DNA of 64,000 nt from Halotalea alkalilenta DSM 17697 (GTDB lineage Bacteria > Pseudomonadota > Gammaproteobacteria > Pseudomonadales > Halomonadaceae), in the NCBI RefSeq assembly GCF_000621205.1, contig NZ_JHYY01000036.1, forward strand, positions 1 to 64,000, read 5' to 3'. A program made the translations under genes and the position numbers. Position 1 is the stretch's first letter. The number at the start of each line of letters is the position of its first letter. The notes under the pieces are model-generated. The model was not told where the DNA came from. It ran no database searches and saw nothing but the letters and a program-made list of their open reading frames with translations. Below are positions 27,697 to 36,246 of this stretch, one piece after another.

Positions 27697-28767
27697 TCAG
27701 CCGGCCAGTACGACGGCGTGGTGGGGGTCGAAACCCGCGCTCAAGGGCTGGCCGACCTGCGGATGAGCGGATGCGTGCGCGGCGATGACCGAGGCCATGA
27801 TCCGGGTGCCGGCGGCCGCGTCGAGCTGCAGATGGGTCATCGAGCCCTCATAGGCTGCACTGCCGACCCGAGTCGGAATCGCGCACTCGCTCGGCGTGCC
27901 ATCGCTCAGGCGCAGCAGCTCCGGGCGAATGAACAGCGTCGCTTCCCCGCCTGCGCCGAGCCGGGTGGGATTGCGCCCGCTCAACACGCCCACTGGGGTA
28001 TCGAGCGTCGCGAGCTCGCCCTCGGTCGCAAGGATGGTGCCGGGGATGGCGTTGTTCTCACCGACGAAGGAGGCGACGAAGGAGGTTTTGGGCTGGGCAT
28101 AGATGCTGCGTCCATCGCCGACCTGCTCGATGCGTCCTGCGTTCATCACCGCGACACGGTCGGACATGGTCAAGGCTTCGCCCTGGTCGTGGGTGATGTA
28201 GATGAACGTGATACCGACGCGCTGCTGGATTTCCCGGAGCTCGCGTCTCATGTGCTGGCGCAGCTTGAGATCCAGCGCCGAGAGCGGCTCGTCGAGCAGC
28301 AGCACCTTGGGCTCCACTGCCAGCGCCCGGGCGATCGCCACACGCTGCTTCTGACCACCCGACAGCTCGTTGATCTTCTTGTCGGCGTGCGGCGACAGCG
28401 CCACCTGGTCGAGCAGCCTGGCGACCTTGGCATCGCGCACGCCGCGTGCCACGCCGCGCACGCGCAGGCCGTAGCCGACGTTTTCGGCCACCGACATCAT
28501 CGGAAACAGCGCCAGATTCTGGAAAATGAGCGCAGTGGGGCGCTTGTTGGGACCGATCCCGGCCATATCGACCCCGCCGATGCGAACCTTTCCATAGCTC
28601 GGGTGAGTGAAACCGGAAATCGTGCGCAGGAGGGTGGTCTTGCCGCAGCCGGAAGGGCCTAGGAAGCTGAAGAACTCTCCCTCCTGAATCTCGAGATCGG
28701 TTTCTTCGACCGCGGTGAAGCTCCCGAACTGGATGCTGACTTTTTCCAACTCGACTGCAATAGTCAT
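27697..28767 (-). CDS. ABC transporter ATP-binding protein, PotA-like
   Basis: ATPase of the spermidine/putrescine/iron MOI-type group, 356 residues. Walker A GPSGCGKTT (near residue 38), Q-loop LIFQNLALFP, signature LSGGQKQRVAIARAL (near 138), Walker B VLLLDEPLSALD and switch His in YITHDQGEALTMSDRV. A C-terminal TOBE regulatory domain (about 270-356) follows. It lies 12 bases before the first permease and 101 bases after the binding-protein gene. Confidence 0.9.
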   Translation of the reverse strand: MTIAVELEKVSIQFGSFTAVEETDLEIQEGEFFSFLGPSGCGKTTLLRTISGFTHPSYGKVRIGGVDMAGIGPNKRPTALIFQNLALFPMMSVAENVGYGLRVRGVARGVRDAKVARLLDQVALSPHADKKINELSGGQKQRVAIARALAVEPKVLLLDEPLSALDLKLRQHMRRELREIQQRVGITFIYITHDQGEALTMSDRVAVMNAGRIEQVGDGRSIYAQPKTSFVASFVGENNAIPGTILATEGELATLDTPVGVLSGRNPTRLGAGGEATLFIRPELLRLSDGTPSECAIPTRVGSAAYEGSMTHLQLDAAAGTRIMASVIAAHASAHPQVGQPLSAGFDPHHAVVLAG

Positions 28768-28868
28768 GGCGTATCCCTTTATGCAAAAGGCATATCGATA
28801 ACTCGAGAATGATCAGGTGCGTCGGAGAGGCTCCGCGCGAGCTCAATCGAGAGGGCGATTCTTCGCCT

Positions 28869-30077
28869 TCAAGCTACCTTGAATTTCTCCGCGTATTCAT
28901 TTCTAGCCGAAATGAACCAAGCGGGGCTCGATGGATAGCGCCAGAGTCTTTCCAACGCATTCGCAGGATAGGATTGGGAGAACAGCGCCCTGTCGGCCTC
29001 GGGAACGTAGGCCTCGGCACCCTTGATGCTTGAGTTGTAGCTGGAGCCGGTGGCGATTTTTCCTGCGACTTCGGGTTGGGTGATGTAGTCGAGGAAGGCA
29101 TAGATCTGTTCGATGTTTCTCGCCGCGCTGGTCAATGAGAAGCCATCGATCCACGCCAGCGCGCCTTCCTGAGGGGCAATGAATTTTACTGGCTGGTTGG
29201 ATTTGGCCAGGTCCAACGCCGGACCGTCCCAGGTCTGGCCAATCACGCAGCCGTTTTCGATATAGCCGGATTTGGCGTTGTCGCTCGAATCCCAGAACTG
29301 CTTGATCTGCGATTTGTGCGCTACGGCGTAGGCCAGCAGCTCGTCGTAGATCTTGCGCATCGTCGCTTCGTCTTTGTAGCTGTCGAGCATTCGATTGGTC
29401 GGAAGCTTCCCGGTCGCATCGAGCCACAGCCCAAGTCCCAGCAGACCGGAGACCGGGCGCATCTGGACCTGGCGATCGAAGCGTGGATCCCAGAGCAGTC
29501 CGTAGCTGGCCTCTTCGTAACTGAGCTCCAGTTTGTCGCTGCGCCAGGACAGCCCTTCGGAGCCCCACAAATGGGGGAGGTGATGAAGCTCGCCTTCCCA
29601 GGTCCAGAGATTGCTGGAGGCCTCCAGCATGGCAGGCAGGAAAGCCTCCATGTTCAGGCGATTGGTATCGAAAGGCGCCAGCAGCTCGAGGAACTGGAAC
29701 TCCGGTGCGCGATTGAACGAGGGCATGACCAGGTCGAAACCTTCGCCGAAGGTCGCCTGCAATTTATTGATCAGCTCTTCGTTCGACGAGAACGGCGTTC
29801 TGTTGACCCGGATGCCGGTCGCCGCGGTGAAATCCGCCATCACATCGTCGGGTAGTTCCCCCGACCAGCACATGATGTTGAGCTCGCCCGAAGAGGAAAA
29901 GGCATTCCTCACATAGAAAGGCGCGGCGGCCAGAACGGTGCCGGCGGCGGCCGTCTTGAGCAGGGTTCGACGGGTGAATCCCGCTGCGCGGTTGGAGACT
30001 GGAGAGATTGCCTCGCCAGGATTGTCGTCCTGCGCGCGGATGTCACATTGCAATTCGAGTTCGTCAGTACAGGCCAC
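28869..30077 (-). CDS. Extracellular solute-binding protein, PotD/PotF-like, TAT-exported
   Basis: Periplasmic binding protein for the Pot-type importer. The N-terminus has a classical twin-arginine signal, FTRRTLLKTAAAGTVLAAAP, preceded by about 33 residues. Mature-protein features include LNIMCWSGELPDDVMADFT and FGEGFDLVMPSFN, as in polyamine-binding proteins. The GTG at 30077 is preferred because AAGGAG lies nine bases upstream; this gives 402 residues. It is the first gene of the leftward operon and divergent from an IclR regulator. The ligand could be a polyamine, an opine-like compound or a betaine; sequence does not decide. Confidence 0.87.
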   Translation of the reverse strand: MACTDELELQCDIRAQDDNPGEAISPVSNRAAGFTRRTLLKTAAAGTVLAAAPFYVRNAFSSSGELNIMCWSGELPDDVMADFTAATGIRVNRTPFSSNEELINKLQATFGEGFDLVMPSFNRAPEFQFLELLAPFDTNRLNMEAFLPAMLEASSNLWTWEGELHHLPHLWGSEGLSWRSDKLELSYEEASYGLLWDPRFDRQVQMRPVSGLLGLGLWLDATGKLPTNRMLDSYKDEATMRKIYDELLAYAVAHKSQIKQFWDSSDNAKSGYIENGCVIGQTWDGPALDLAKSNQPVKFIAPQEGALAWIDGFSLTSAARNIEQIYAFLDYITQPEVAGKIATGSSYNSSIKGAEAYVPEADRALFSQSYPANALERLWRYPSSPAWFISARNEYAEKFKVA

Positions 30078-30368
30078 GATTATTCTCCTTGTTAAGTGGT
30101 GCTGCGTATCTCGTGCCATGCGTCTTGGTCTTTTGCCTTTTTTGCCTTCGCCCTCTGAAGTCTCATCGCTTAGCGATGCGCGACCTCTTCATGCTGCGGC
30201 TTGATTCCTCGTTGAGTCGGTATCGACCAGCGGTAGCTGGTTCGATTTGTTCCATTGTGCGAAATGCAATATCATTGAGTAGAATGATCTACGACCAAAT
30301 ACGAAACGTCAAGCGACGAGCGCGGGTAAAGTGCCGCTTTTTCCCGTTCTCGCTGAGGAGTGAACGAG
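30078..30368. promoter_or_regulatory. Divergent control region with inverted repeat
   Basis: Intergenic DNA between the importer operon (leftward) and an IclR gene (rightward), more AT-rich than its surroundings in the middle. A perfect inverted repeat ATCATT-GAGTAG-AATGAT lies at 30271-30288, and a looser one, ATTG-N9-CAAT, just before it (30254-30270). Either could be the IclR operator. No gene is visible. Confidence 0.45.
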
Positions 30369-31100
30369 ATGGCTGGAGAAACCCCTAGGTTGAAGACGAA
30401 AGGGGTCGAGGCGGTGGACAAAGCACTGCGGATCCTGTCGCTTTTCGACAGCCGCACGTCGATTCTTTCCCTGCACGAGATCAGCGGTCGCAGCGGGCTG
30501 GTGAAGAGTTCGGCGCTGCGCCTTCTGGTCTCGCTGCGCGATGCCGGGTTCGTTGCGATGATGCCCGACAAGCGCTACACCGTGGGCGCCGAGGCGTTTC
30601 GCATCAGCTGTGCCTATCGGCAGAACCTCGGCCTCGAGGAGTTGATCCGCCCGGCGCTGAGGCAGCTGGTATCGGCGACCGGGGAAAGCGGCTCCTTTTT
30701 CCGGCGCGAAGGGCACCGGCGTATCTGCCTGTTTCGCGAAGACACCGACCAGCTGCTGCGCGAGCACGTGGCCGAGGGCGACGCGGTGGAGGTCAATAAG
30801 GGCGCGGCGGGCCACGTCTTCGAGGAGTTCGAGAACGAGGACGGCGACCGGCCCGCCGACACCGATCGCCTGCTGGCGCTGCCGATCGTTTCCCTGGGGG
30901 AGCGGGGGCCTGGGATCGCGGGTATCTCCGCGCCGGTCTTCGCATTGGACCAGGGGCTGATCGGTGCCCTGGCGCTGTCGGGGCCGCGCACCCGCTTCAC
31001 CGAGGCGCGAATCGAGCAGATGAAGCCCTTGGTGGTGCAGAGTGCACGGGAGGTGAGCAAGGCGCTGCGCTCCCCGTTCTATGACCTGCTCGATGGCTGA
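30369..31100 (+). CDS. IclR-family transcriptional regulator
   Basis: N-terminal winged helix (VDKALRILSLF, ISGRSGLVKSSALRLLVSLR, about residues 16-60) and a C-terminal effector-binding GAF-like domain ending at residue 243. ATG at 30369 follows GAGGAG by eight bases; an upstream GTG at 30360 overlaps that site. Because it is divergent from the Pot-type importer and its oxidase, it is their probable regulator, answering to the imported compound. Confidence 0.87.
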   Translation: MAGETPRLKTKGVEAVDKALRILSLFDSRTSILSLHEISGRSGLVKSSALRLLVSLRDAGFVAMMPDKRYTVGAEAFRISCAYRQNLGLEELIRPALRQLVSATGESGSFFRREGHRRICLFREDTDQLLREHVAEGDAVEVNKGAAGHVFEEFENEDGDRPADTDRLLALPIVSLGERGPGIAGISAPVFALDQGLIGALALSGPRTRFTEARIEQMKPLVVQSAREVSKALRSPFYDLLDG

Positions 31101-31117
31101 AACGATCCGGATCCGAC

Positions 31118-31256
31118 CAACGCCATGCCGCTCGATCCCTCGACTGGCGCCCTTCATTGCCAAGCCGATACTCGGCCTTGGCGCGTATGGGCGCCGCTCG
31201 GCACGAACGGGCTTGTTGGCCCGTTCGTGCCCCTCGATGCGCTTCGCTCATCCATG
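31118..31256. repeat. Intergenic composite repeat (copy B)
   Basis: Between two convergent IclR genes. It shares CTCGATCCCTCGACTGGCGC, GGGCGCCGCTCGGCACGAACGG and CGTTCGTGCCCCTCGATGC with copy A, and the reverse of the last block with copy C. The inner part CACGAACGGGC-N6-GCCCGTTCGTG (31200-31228) is a near-perfect long stem-loop that could serve both convergent genes as a terminator. Confidence 0.65.
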
Positions 31257-31284
31257 TTTCAGATGTCGGGATGGAAGAACTGGA

Positions 31285-32055
31285 TCAAGGCGTTCTGGCT
31301 GCGCCGTTCAGCGGTCCTCTGCCCAAGCTCTCGGAGATCGCGCTCGCCGCGTCGAGAACCAGCTGGGTATAGGCCTTGCGGATCTTCGGCGTCAGCCGCT
31401 CCAGCGGGCCCGATATGCCGATCGCCGCGCAGGCGGTCTGCGTGGCGTTGAATACCGGGGCGGCGACGCCGCCGACGCCCTGGTTCCATTCGCCCCGGTT
31501 GGTGCTGAAGCCCTGCCGACGGATGCGCGCCAGCTCGGCCTTAAGCTGCTCCAGGGTCAGCAGGGTCTTGTCGGTATGGGGCTTGAACTGGATGCCGAGA
31601 GATTCGACTTCCGCATCCGGCAGGGTCGAAAGCAGCGCCTTACCGGTAGCGGTGCAGTAGGCCGGTGCGCGTCCGCCGATCCGGGTGAAGGTGCCGATCG
31701 GATGCGCGCAGTTGACCTTGTCGACGTAGATCACGTCGGTGCCTTCGCGCACCGACAGATGCACGGTCTCCTGGGTCAGCCTGTTCAGCTCCAGCAAGTG
31801 AGGGCGGGCGATGGGCTTGATGTCGGTACGGTTCCATACCTGGGTGCCCAGCTGCCACATCTTGAAGGTGCAGGCATAGCGGAGGCTATCTTCGTCCTGG
31901 TAGGCGAAGCCGCAGTGGATCAGCGCCTGCAGCAGGCGGTGCACATTGCTCTTGGTCAGCCCCAGCTCGTTGGCGAGTTCGGTGATCCCGCGCGGCTCGT
32001 CGTGATTGGCCAGCGTCTCGAGCAGGGCAAGACCTTTCAGGAAAACCTTGTCCAT
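31285..32055 (-). CDS. IclR-family transcriptional regulator
   Basis: Second IclR protein, 256 residues. Winged helix: FLKGLALLETLAN and ITELANELGLTKSNVHRLLQ (about residues 5-45). The effector domain contains VDKVNCAHPIGTFTRIGGRA and YCTATGKALLSTLPD, typical of the family's ligand pocket. It follows the BisC-like gene by 68 bases on the same strand, so it is probably cotranscribed and autoregulated. Candidate operators lie in the divergent region 34452-34728, and its targets may be both flanking operons. Confidence 0.88.
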   Translation of the reverse strand: MDKVFLKGLALLETLANHDEPRGITELANELGLTKSNVHRLLQALIHCGFAYQDEDSLRYACTFKMWQLGTQVWNRTDIKPIARPHLLELNRLTQETVHLSVREGTDVIYVDKVNCAHPIGTFTRIGGRAPAYCTATGKALLSTLPDAEVESLGIQFKPHTDKTLLTLEQLKAELARIRRQGFSTNRGEWNQGVGGVAAPVFNATQTACAAIGISGPLERLTPKIRKAYTQLVLDAASAISESLGRGPLNGAARTP

Positions 32056-32123
32056 GAACCTTGCATCCCAGTTGTCTTGAGCATGGGCATCGAGCGTTCG
32101 TCCAGGCTATCGAGCCGCGCAGG

Positions 32124-34451
32124 CTATTGGGGTTCGGTGAAGTTTTCAATCCCTCGCGGTGGAAGATGCGCGCTGAGCTCAGGCGTTGGCGCGAGGAATG
32201 CCTCGATCTGCACCAGGCAGCTCTGCGCGCTGCAGCCTTGGGAGAAGGCGGACGCCGGCAGGTCGATGGTGAGTACGTTGGGATTGCCGTGCTTCTCGAG
32301 CGACCCCTCGGCCGACCAGGTGGTCGGGTCGAACCAGGCGCCGGTGGAGAGCTTGGCCACGCCGCGGCGGATCGCATCCGTCACCACCGCGCCGGCGAGA
32401 CAGCTGCCGCGATCGTTGAATACCCGCACCAGGCTGGCGTCGACGATACCGCGCTCGGCGGCATCGTCCGGATGGAGCCAGATGGGCTCGCGCCCGCTGA
32501 TCTTGCTATCGAGGCTGTTGGGGCTGTGGTCGAGCTGGCTGTGCAGGCGGGTCGCCGGTTGGTCGGTGATCAGATGCAGCGGATAGCGTTCGGCCACCGG
32601 GCTGCCGAGATACTCCTCGGGCGGCAGCCAGCAGGGATGGCCGGGGCAGTCGGCATAGCCGTATCCGGCGATGCGCTGGCTGAAGATCTCGATCCTGCCG
32701 GAGGGGGTCTCGAGCGCGTTTGCCCGAGGGTCGTCACGGAACCCGGCGAGCATGACCACAGGCTCCCCGGTCTGGGGGAGCTCGATGATCCCGGTGTCCC
32801 AGAAGGTATCGAAGTCGGGCAGTTCGATGTCGTCGTCGACGAGCTGCCGGCGCCAGTTTTCATAAAGGTGCCTGAGCCATTGATCGGCGCTCCGGCCCTC
32901 GCAAAAAGCGTCCGCGACTCCCAGGCGCTCGGCCAGGGCGCTGAAGATCGCGTAGTCATCGCGCGCTTCGCCGAACACCGGCTGGGCTCGCTTCATCGCG
33001 GCGATGCAGGGTTCGCGGGTGGCATGGAAGATGTCGTTGCGCTCCATCGGAGAGGTCGCCGGGAAGATGATGTCGGCGGCCTTGGCCAGCGGCGTCCAGT
33101 AGATCTCGTTGACGATGATGGTCTCCGGCTTCTGCCAGGCACGCATCAGGCGGTTGAGATCCTGGTGATGGTGAAAAGGATTGCCGCCGGCCCAGTAGAT
33201 CAGCCGGATGTCGGGATAACGGTGGTCTTCACCCCGGTAGGAGAAGCTCCCGCCAGGGTGCAGCAGCATGTCGGCGATACGCGCCACCGGGATGAAGCCA
33301 CCGACCGGGTTGTGGCCCTGGGCGAGTGTCGGCCCCTTGATCCTGCGGTGCGGGCTGCCCATCAGGTTCTCAGCGCCGTAGCAGACGCCGAAGCCACCCC
33401 CGGGCAGGCCGATCTGGCCGATCATCGAGGCCAGTGCGATCAGCGCCCAGAACGGCTGCTCGCCGTGGTGCGCGCGCTGCAGCGACCAAGCCATGTTGAT
33501 CATGCTGCGGGTGGCGTAGAGATCCCGAGCGAGCTGGCGGATATCCCCGGCTGGCAGGCCAGTGATCGTTGCGGCCCAGTCGGCGGTCTTGGCCTCACCG
33601 TCGCGGGTACCGTCGAGATAGTCACGGAACACCTCGAAGCCGACGCAGTAGCGCTCGAGGAAATCGCGATCGTAGAGCTCCTCGGCCAGCAGCGTATGGC
33701 ACATGCCGAGAATCAGCGCGGTGTCGGTATTCGGCCTGATCGGCCACCACTCGAAATCGGCGCCGGTGTCGAGATCGCTGCGTACCGGGCTGACGTTGAC
33801 GAAACGTACGCCTGCCTCCGCCATGGCGCGCAGGCCGCCCGGGATCCGATGAGCGGAAGTTCCACCGGCGCTGATCTGGGCGTTCTTCGCCGGTACTCCG
33901 CCGAAGGTCAGAAACAGCCTGGTGTGGGCCGCCATGGTCGCCCAGTCGGTGTGCTCGGACATCAGCCGGTCCATCGGCGCCACCAGATAGGGCATCAACG
34001 CCCTCGCCGCACCGAGGCTGTAGGAGTCCATGTGACGCACGTAGCCGCCAATGGTGTTGAGGAAGCGATGGACCTGGCTCTGCGCATGGTGGAAGCGCCC
34101 GGCGCTGGACCAGCCGTAGGAGCCTCCGAAGATCGCCTCGTTGCCGAAGGTCTCACGCACCCGGTCGAGCTCGGAGGCGGCCAGATCCAGTGCCTCGTCC
34201 CATTCCACTTCGACGAAAGCGTCCTGGCCGCGGAAGCCATCGTCGCGGCCGCCGCGCTTGGCCTCGAGCCAGCCCCGGCGGATCGCTGGCCTGCGGATAC
34301 GCGCGCGGGACAAGGTAGGGTCGGCTGCGTGAAGGCCGATGGGAGAGGGGGCAGGATCGCGGTGGAAAGGGCGCACCCTCAACCCATCGGTCATGGCGTT
34401 TTCCACCTCGTACAGACCCCAGTGAAACGCCATGTAGCTTGTGGACGACAT
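32124..34451 (-). CDS. Molybdopterin oxidoreductase, BisC/TorA-like
   Basis: Molybdopterin-guanine-dinucleotide enzyme of the DMSO reductase family, 775 residues. The segment GGSYGWSSAGRFHHAQSQ (near residue 115) carries the serine that ligates molybdenum in biotin-sulfoxide and TMAO reductases. There is no N-terminal CxxC cluster for [4Fe-4S] and no signal peptide, so it should be cytoplasmic like BisC. Other parts: YWAGGNPFHHHQDLNR and DIIFPATSPMERND. ATG at 34451 follows AGGA. Possible substrates are S- or N-oxides or a hydroxylated heterocycle. It is divergent from the aldehyde dehydrogenase operon. Confidence 0.85.
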   Translation of the reverse strand: MSSTSYMAFHWGLYEVENAMTDGLRVRPFHRDPAPSPIGLHAADPTLSRARIRRPAIRRGWLEAKRGGRDDGFRGQDAFVEVEWDEALDLAASELDRVRETFGNEAIFGGSYGWSSAGRFHHAQSQVHRFLNTIGGYVRHMDSYSLGAARALMPYLVAPMDRLMSEHTDWATMAAHTRLFLTFGGVPAKNAQISAGGTSAHRIPGGLRAMAEAGVRFVNVSPVRSDLDTGADFEWWPIRPNTDTALILGMCHTLLAEELYDRDFLERYCVGFEVFRDYLDGTRDGEAKTADWAATITGLPAGDIRQLARDLYATRSMINMAWSLQRAHHGEQPFWALIALASMIGQIGLPGGGFGVCYGAENLMGSPHRRIKGPTLAQGHNPVGGFIPVARIADMLLHPGGSFSYRGEDHRYPDIRLIYWAGGNPFHHHQDLNRLMRAWQKPETIIVNEIYWTPLAKAADIIFPATSPMERNDIFHATREPCIAAMKRAQPVFGEARDDYAIFSALAERLGVADAFCEGRSADQWLRHLYENWRRQLVDDDIELPDFDTFWDTGIIELPQTGEPVVMLAGFRDDPRANALETPSGRIEIFSQRIAGYGYADCPGHPCWLPPEEYLGSPVAERYPLHLITDQPATRLHSQLDHSPNSLDSKISGREPIWLHPDDAAERGIVDASLVRVFNDRGSCLAGAVVTDAIRRGVAKLSTGAWFDPTTWSAEGSLEKHGNPNVLTIDLPASAFSQGCSAQSCLVQIEAFLAPTPELSAHLPPRGIENFTEPQ

Positions 34452-34470
34452 GATCCTGCCCCTTTTTATT

Positions 34471-34485
34471 TGAAACCTGGTTCCA
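34471..34485. promoter_or_regulatory. Palindromic operator candidate before bisC-like gene
   Basis: TGAAACCTGGTTCCA is palindromic at 12 of its 14 paired positions (six of seven base pairs) around a central T and begins 20 bases before the molybdoenzyme ATG. IclR-family repressors often bind such 15-base palindromes with TGGAA/TTCCA arms. Its position suggests repression at or just after the promoter. Confidence 0.5.
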
Positions 34486-34645
34486 CGTTATCCAGCGATG
34501 AAGTCCAAGACAAGAGGGCAGGGGAAAAACAAGATGCGCCAAAATCGTGCTAACACTGCGTTTTTTGCACATTAATCGGGCGTCGATTGAATTGGAGAAA
34601 AGTAGCCTGGAAGTGCTTGACGCCTTACTTCGCCATCTCTTAATT

Positions 34646-34661
34646 TGAAAACACGTTTCTA
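34646..34661. promoter_or_regulatory. Second operator candidate before aldehyde dehydrogenase operon
   Basis: TGAAAACACGTTTCTA has GAAA/TTTC arms like the site at 34471 and lies 68 bases before the dehydrogenase ATG, in an AT-rich stretch. A nearby TTTGGAACA (34664-34672) could be a further half-site. The pair of sites at both ends of the divergent region suits one IclR repressor for two operons. Confidence 0.4.
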
Positions 34662-34728
34662 TATTTGGAACACATTGATCCGCTTCGAATGACTCGAAGC
34701 GGCCGCCGATGAAGAGGAAATCTCCGTC

Positions 34729-36231
34729 ATGCCCAGTGACTCGACCTCTGCCGATCTCCTTCCACGCTATGGCCTGTTCATCGACGGTGAGGAGCGCCCG
34801 TCACTGGATGATGCTTGGTTCAGCTCGGACAACCCCTTCGATGGCAAGCCGTGGGCAAGAGTCGCGCGCGGCGGCGCGGCGGATGTCGAGCTTGCCGTGC
34901 AGGCCGCGCATCGTGCCCACAGCGAGGGCGCCTGGCCTGCGATGAGCGCCACCGAGCGGGGACGGTGCCTAATGCGTCTGGCCGACCTGATCGTCGAGCA
35001 CGCGGCGCGAATCGCCGAGATCGAGATGCGCGACAACGGCAAGCTGGCCACCGAGGTGACCGGCCAGGTGCGCTATACCGCCGAGTACTACCGCTACTAC
35101 GGCGGCCTGGCGGACAAGGTGGAGAGCTCGGTCATCCCCACCGACAAGAAAGGGGTGTTCGCCTACACCCGATACGAGTCCAAGGGAGTGGTTGCAATCA
35201 TCACGCCATGGAACTCGCCGCTGTCGCTCACCACCTGGAAATTGGCCCCTGCGCTGGCTGCTGGCTGCACGGTGGTGATCAAGCCTTCCGAGTTCACCTC
35301 GGCGTCGATGATCGAGTTCGCCAAGCTGTTCGAGCTGGCGGGGTTCCCAAAAGGGGTCGTCAACGTCGTCTGTGGCTTCGGTGAGGAGGTCGGTGAGCCG
35401 CTGGTGACCCATCCGCTGGTCTCGCACATCGGTTTCACCGGCGGTGACGCCGCGGGGCGGCGGATCTACGAGTTGGCGGCGAAACAGCTGAAGACCGTTA
35501 CCCTCGAGTTGGGCGGCAAGTCGCCGAACATCGTGTTCGACGACGCCGACCTCGATCAGGCGGTCAAGGGCGTGGTGTCGGGCATCTTCGCGGCCTCCGG
35601 GCAGACCTGCCTGGCCGGTTCGCGCCTTTTGGTGCAGCGCTCGATCCATGACCAACTGGTCGAGCGTCTGGTGGCGTTCGTCGCCGATGCGGTGCTGGGC
35701 GATCCGACCCAGGAGGGCACCCAGGTCGGCCCGATCGCCACGCCCGGTCAGTTCCGCAAGATCCTCGACTACATCGAGATCGCCAAGGCGGAGGGCGCGG
35801 TCTGCGCGCTGGGCGGCAGGTCCCGCCCGGAGCTGGGCGCCGGGCGCTTCGTCGAGCCGACCATCTTCACCCACGTGCGCAACGACATGCGTATCGCCCA
35901 GGAGGAGGTCTTCGGCCCGGTGCTGGTGGTGATGCCGTTCGAGGATGCCGACGACGCCCTGCGCATCGCCAACGACACCGCCTATGGCCTGGCGGCCGGG
36001 GTCTGGACCCGGGACCTGCACCGTACGCTGTACATGGTCGAGCGGCTGAAGGCCGGCACCGTGTGGGTCAACAACTATCGCGCCACCAGTTTCACCTCGC
36101 CTTTCGGCGGCTACAAAGGCTCCGGCGTCGGGCGCGAGTCGGGCATCCAGGCCATCCATGAGTTCGTGGAAACCAAGTGCGTATGGATCTCGAGCGACCT
36201 GCAGGTCGCCAATCCCTTCGTGCGCCGCTGA
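34729..36231 (+). CDS. Aldehyde dehydrogenase (NAD(P)-dependent)
   Basis: ALDH superfamily enzyme, 500 residues, oxidising an aldehyde to a carboxylate. Catalytic glutamate in LELGGKSPN (near residue 264), catalytic cysteine in ASGQTCLAGSR (near 298), and the NAD-binding ITPWNSPL (near 160). It starts the rightward operon. With the GabT-like enzyme downstream it could oxidise a semialdehyde such as succinate semialdehyde; family membership alone does not settle the substrate. Confidence 0.9.
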   Translation: MPSDSTSADLLPRYGLFIDGEERPSLDDAWFSSDNPFDGKPWARVARGGAADVELAVQAAHRAHSEGAWPAMSATERGRCLMRLADLIVEHAARIAEIEMRDNGKLATEVTGQVRYTAEYYRYYGGLADKVESSVIPTDKKGVFAYTRYESKGVVAIITPWNSPLSLTTWKLAPALAAGCTVVIKPSEFTSASMIEFAKLFELAGFPKGVVNVVCGFGEEVGEPLVTHPLVSHIGFTGGDAAGRRIYELAAKQLKTVTLELGGKSPNIVFDDADLDQAVKGVVSGIFAASGQTCLAGSRLLVQRSIHDQLVERLVAFVADAVLGDPTQEGTQVGPIATPGQFRKILDYIEIAKAEGAVCALGGRSRPELGAGRFVEPTIFTHVRNDMRIAQEEVFGPVLVVMPFEDADDALRIANDTAYGLAAGVWTRDLHRTLYMVERLKAGTVWVNNYRATSFTSPFGGYKGSGVGRESGIQAIHEFVETKCVWISSDLQVANPFVRR

Positions 36232-36246
36232 GCAGGTGTCCCGGGC

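Noticed and set aside
32061-34553. 830-codon frame opposite the BisC-like gene
   Set aside because: Antisense shadow of a long GC-rich gene. Its translation resembles no family, while the other strand is a clear molybdoenzyme.
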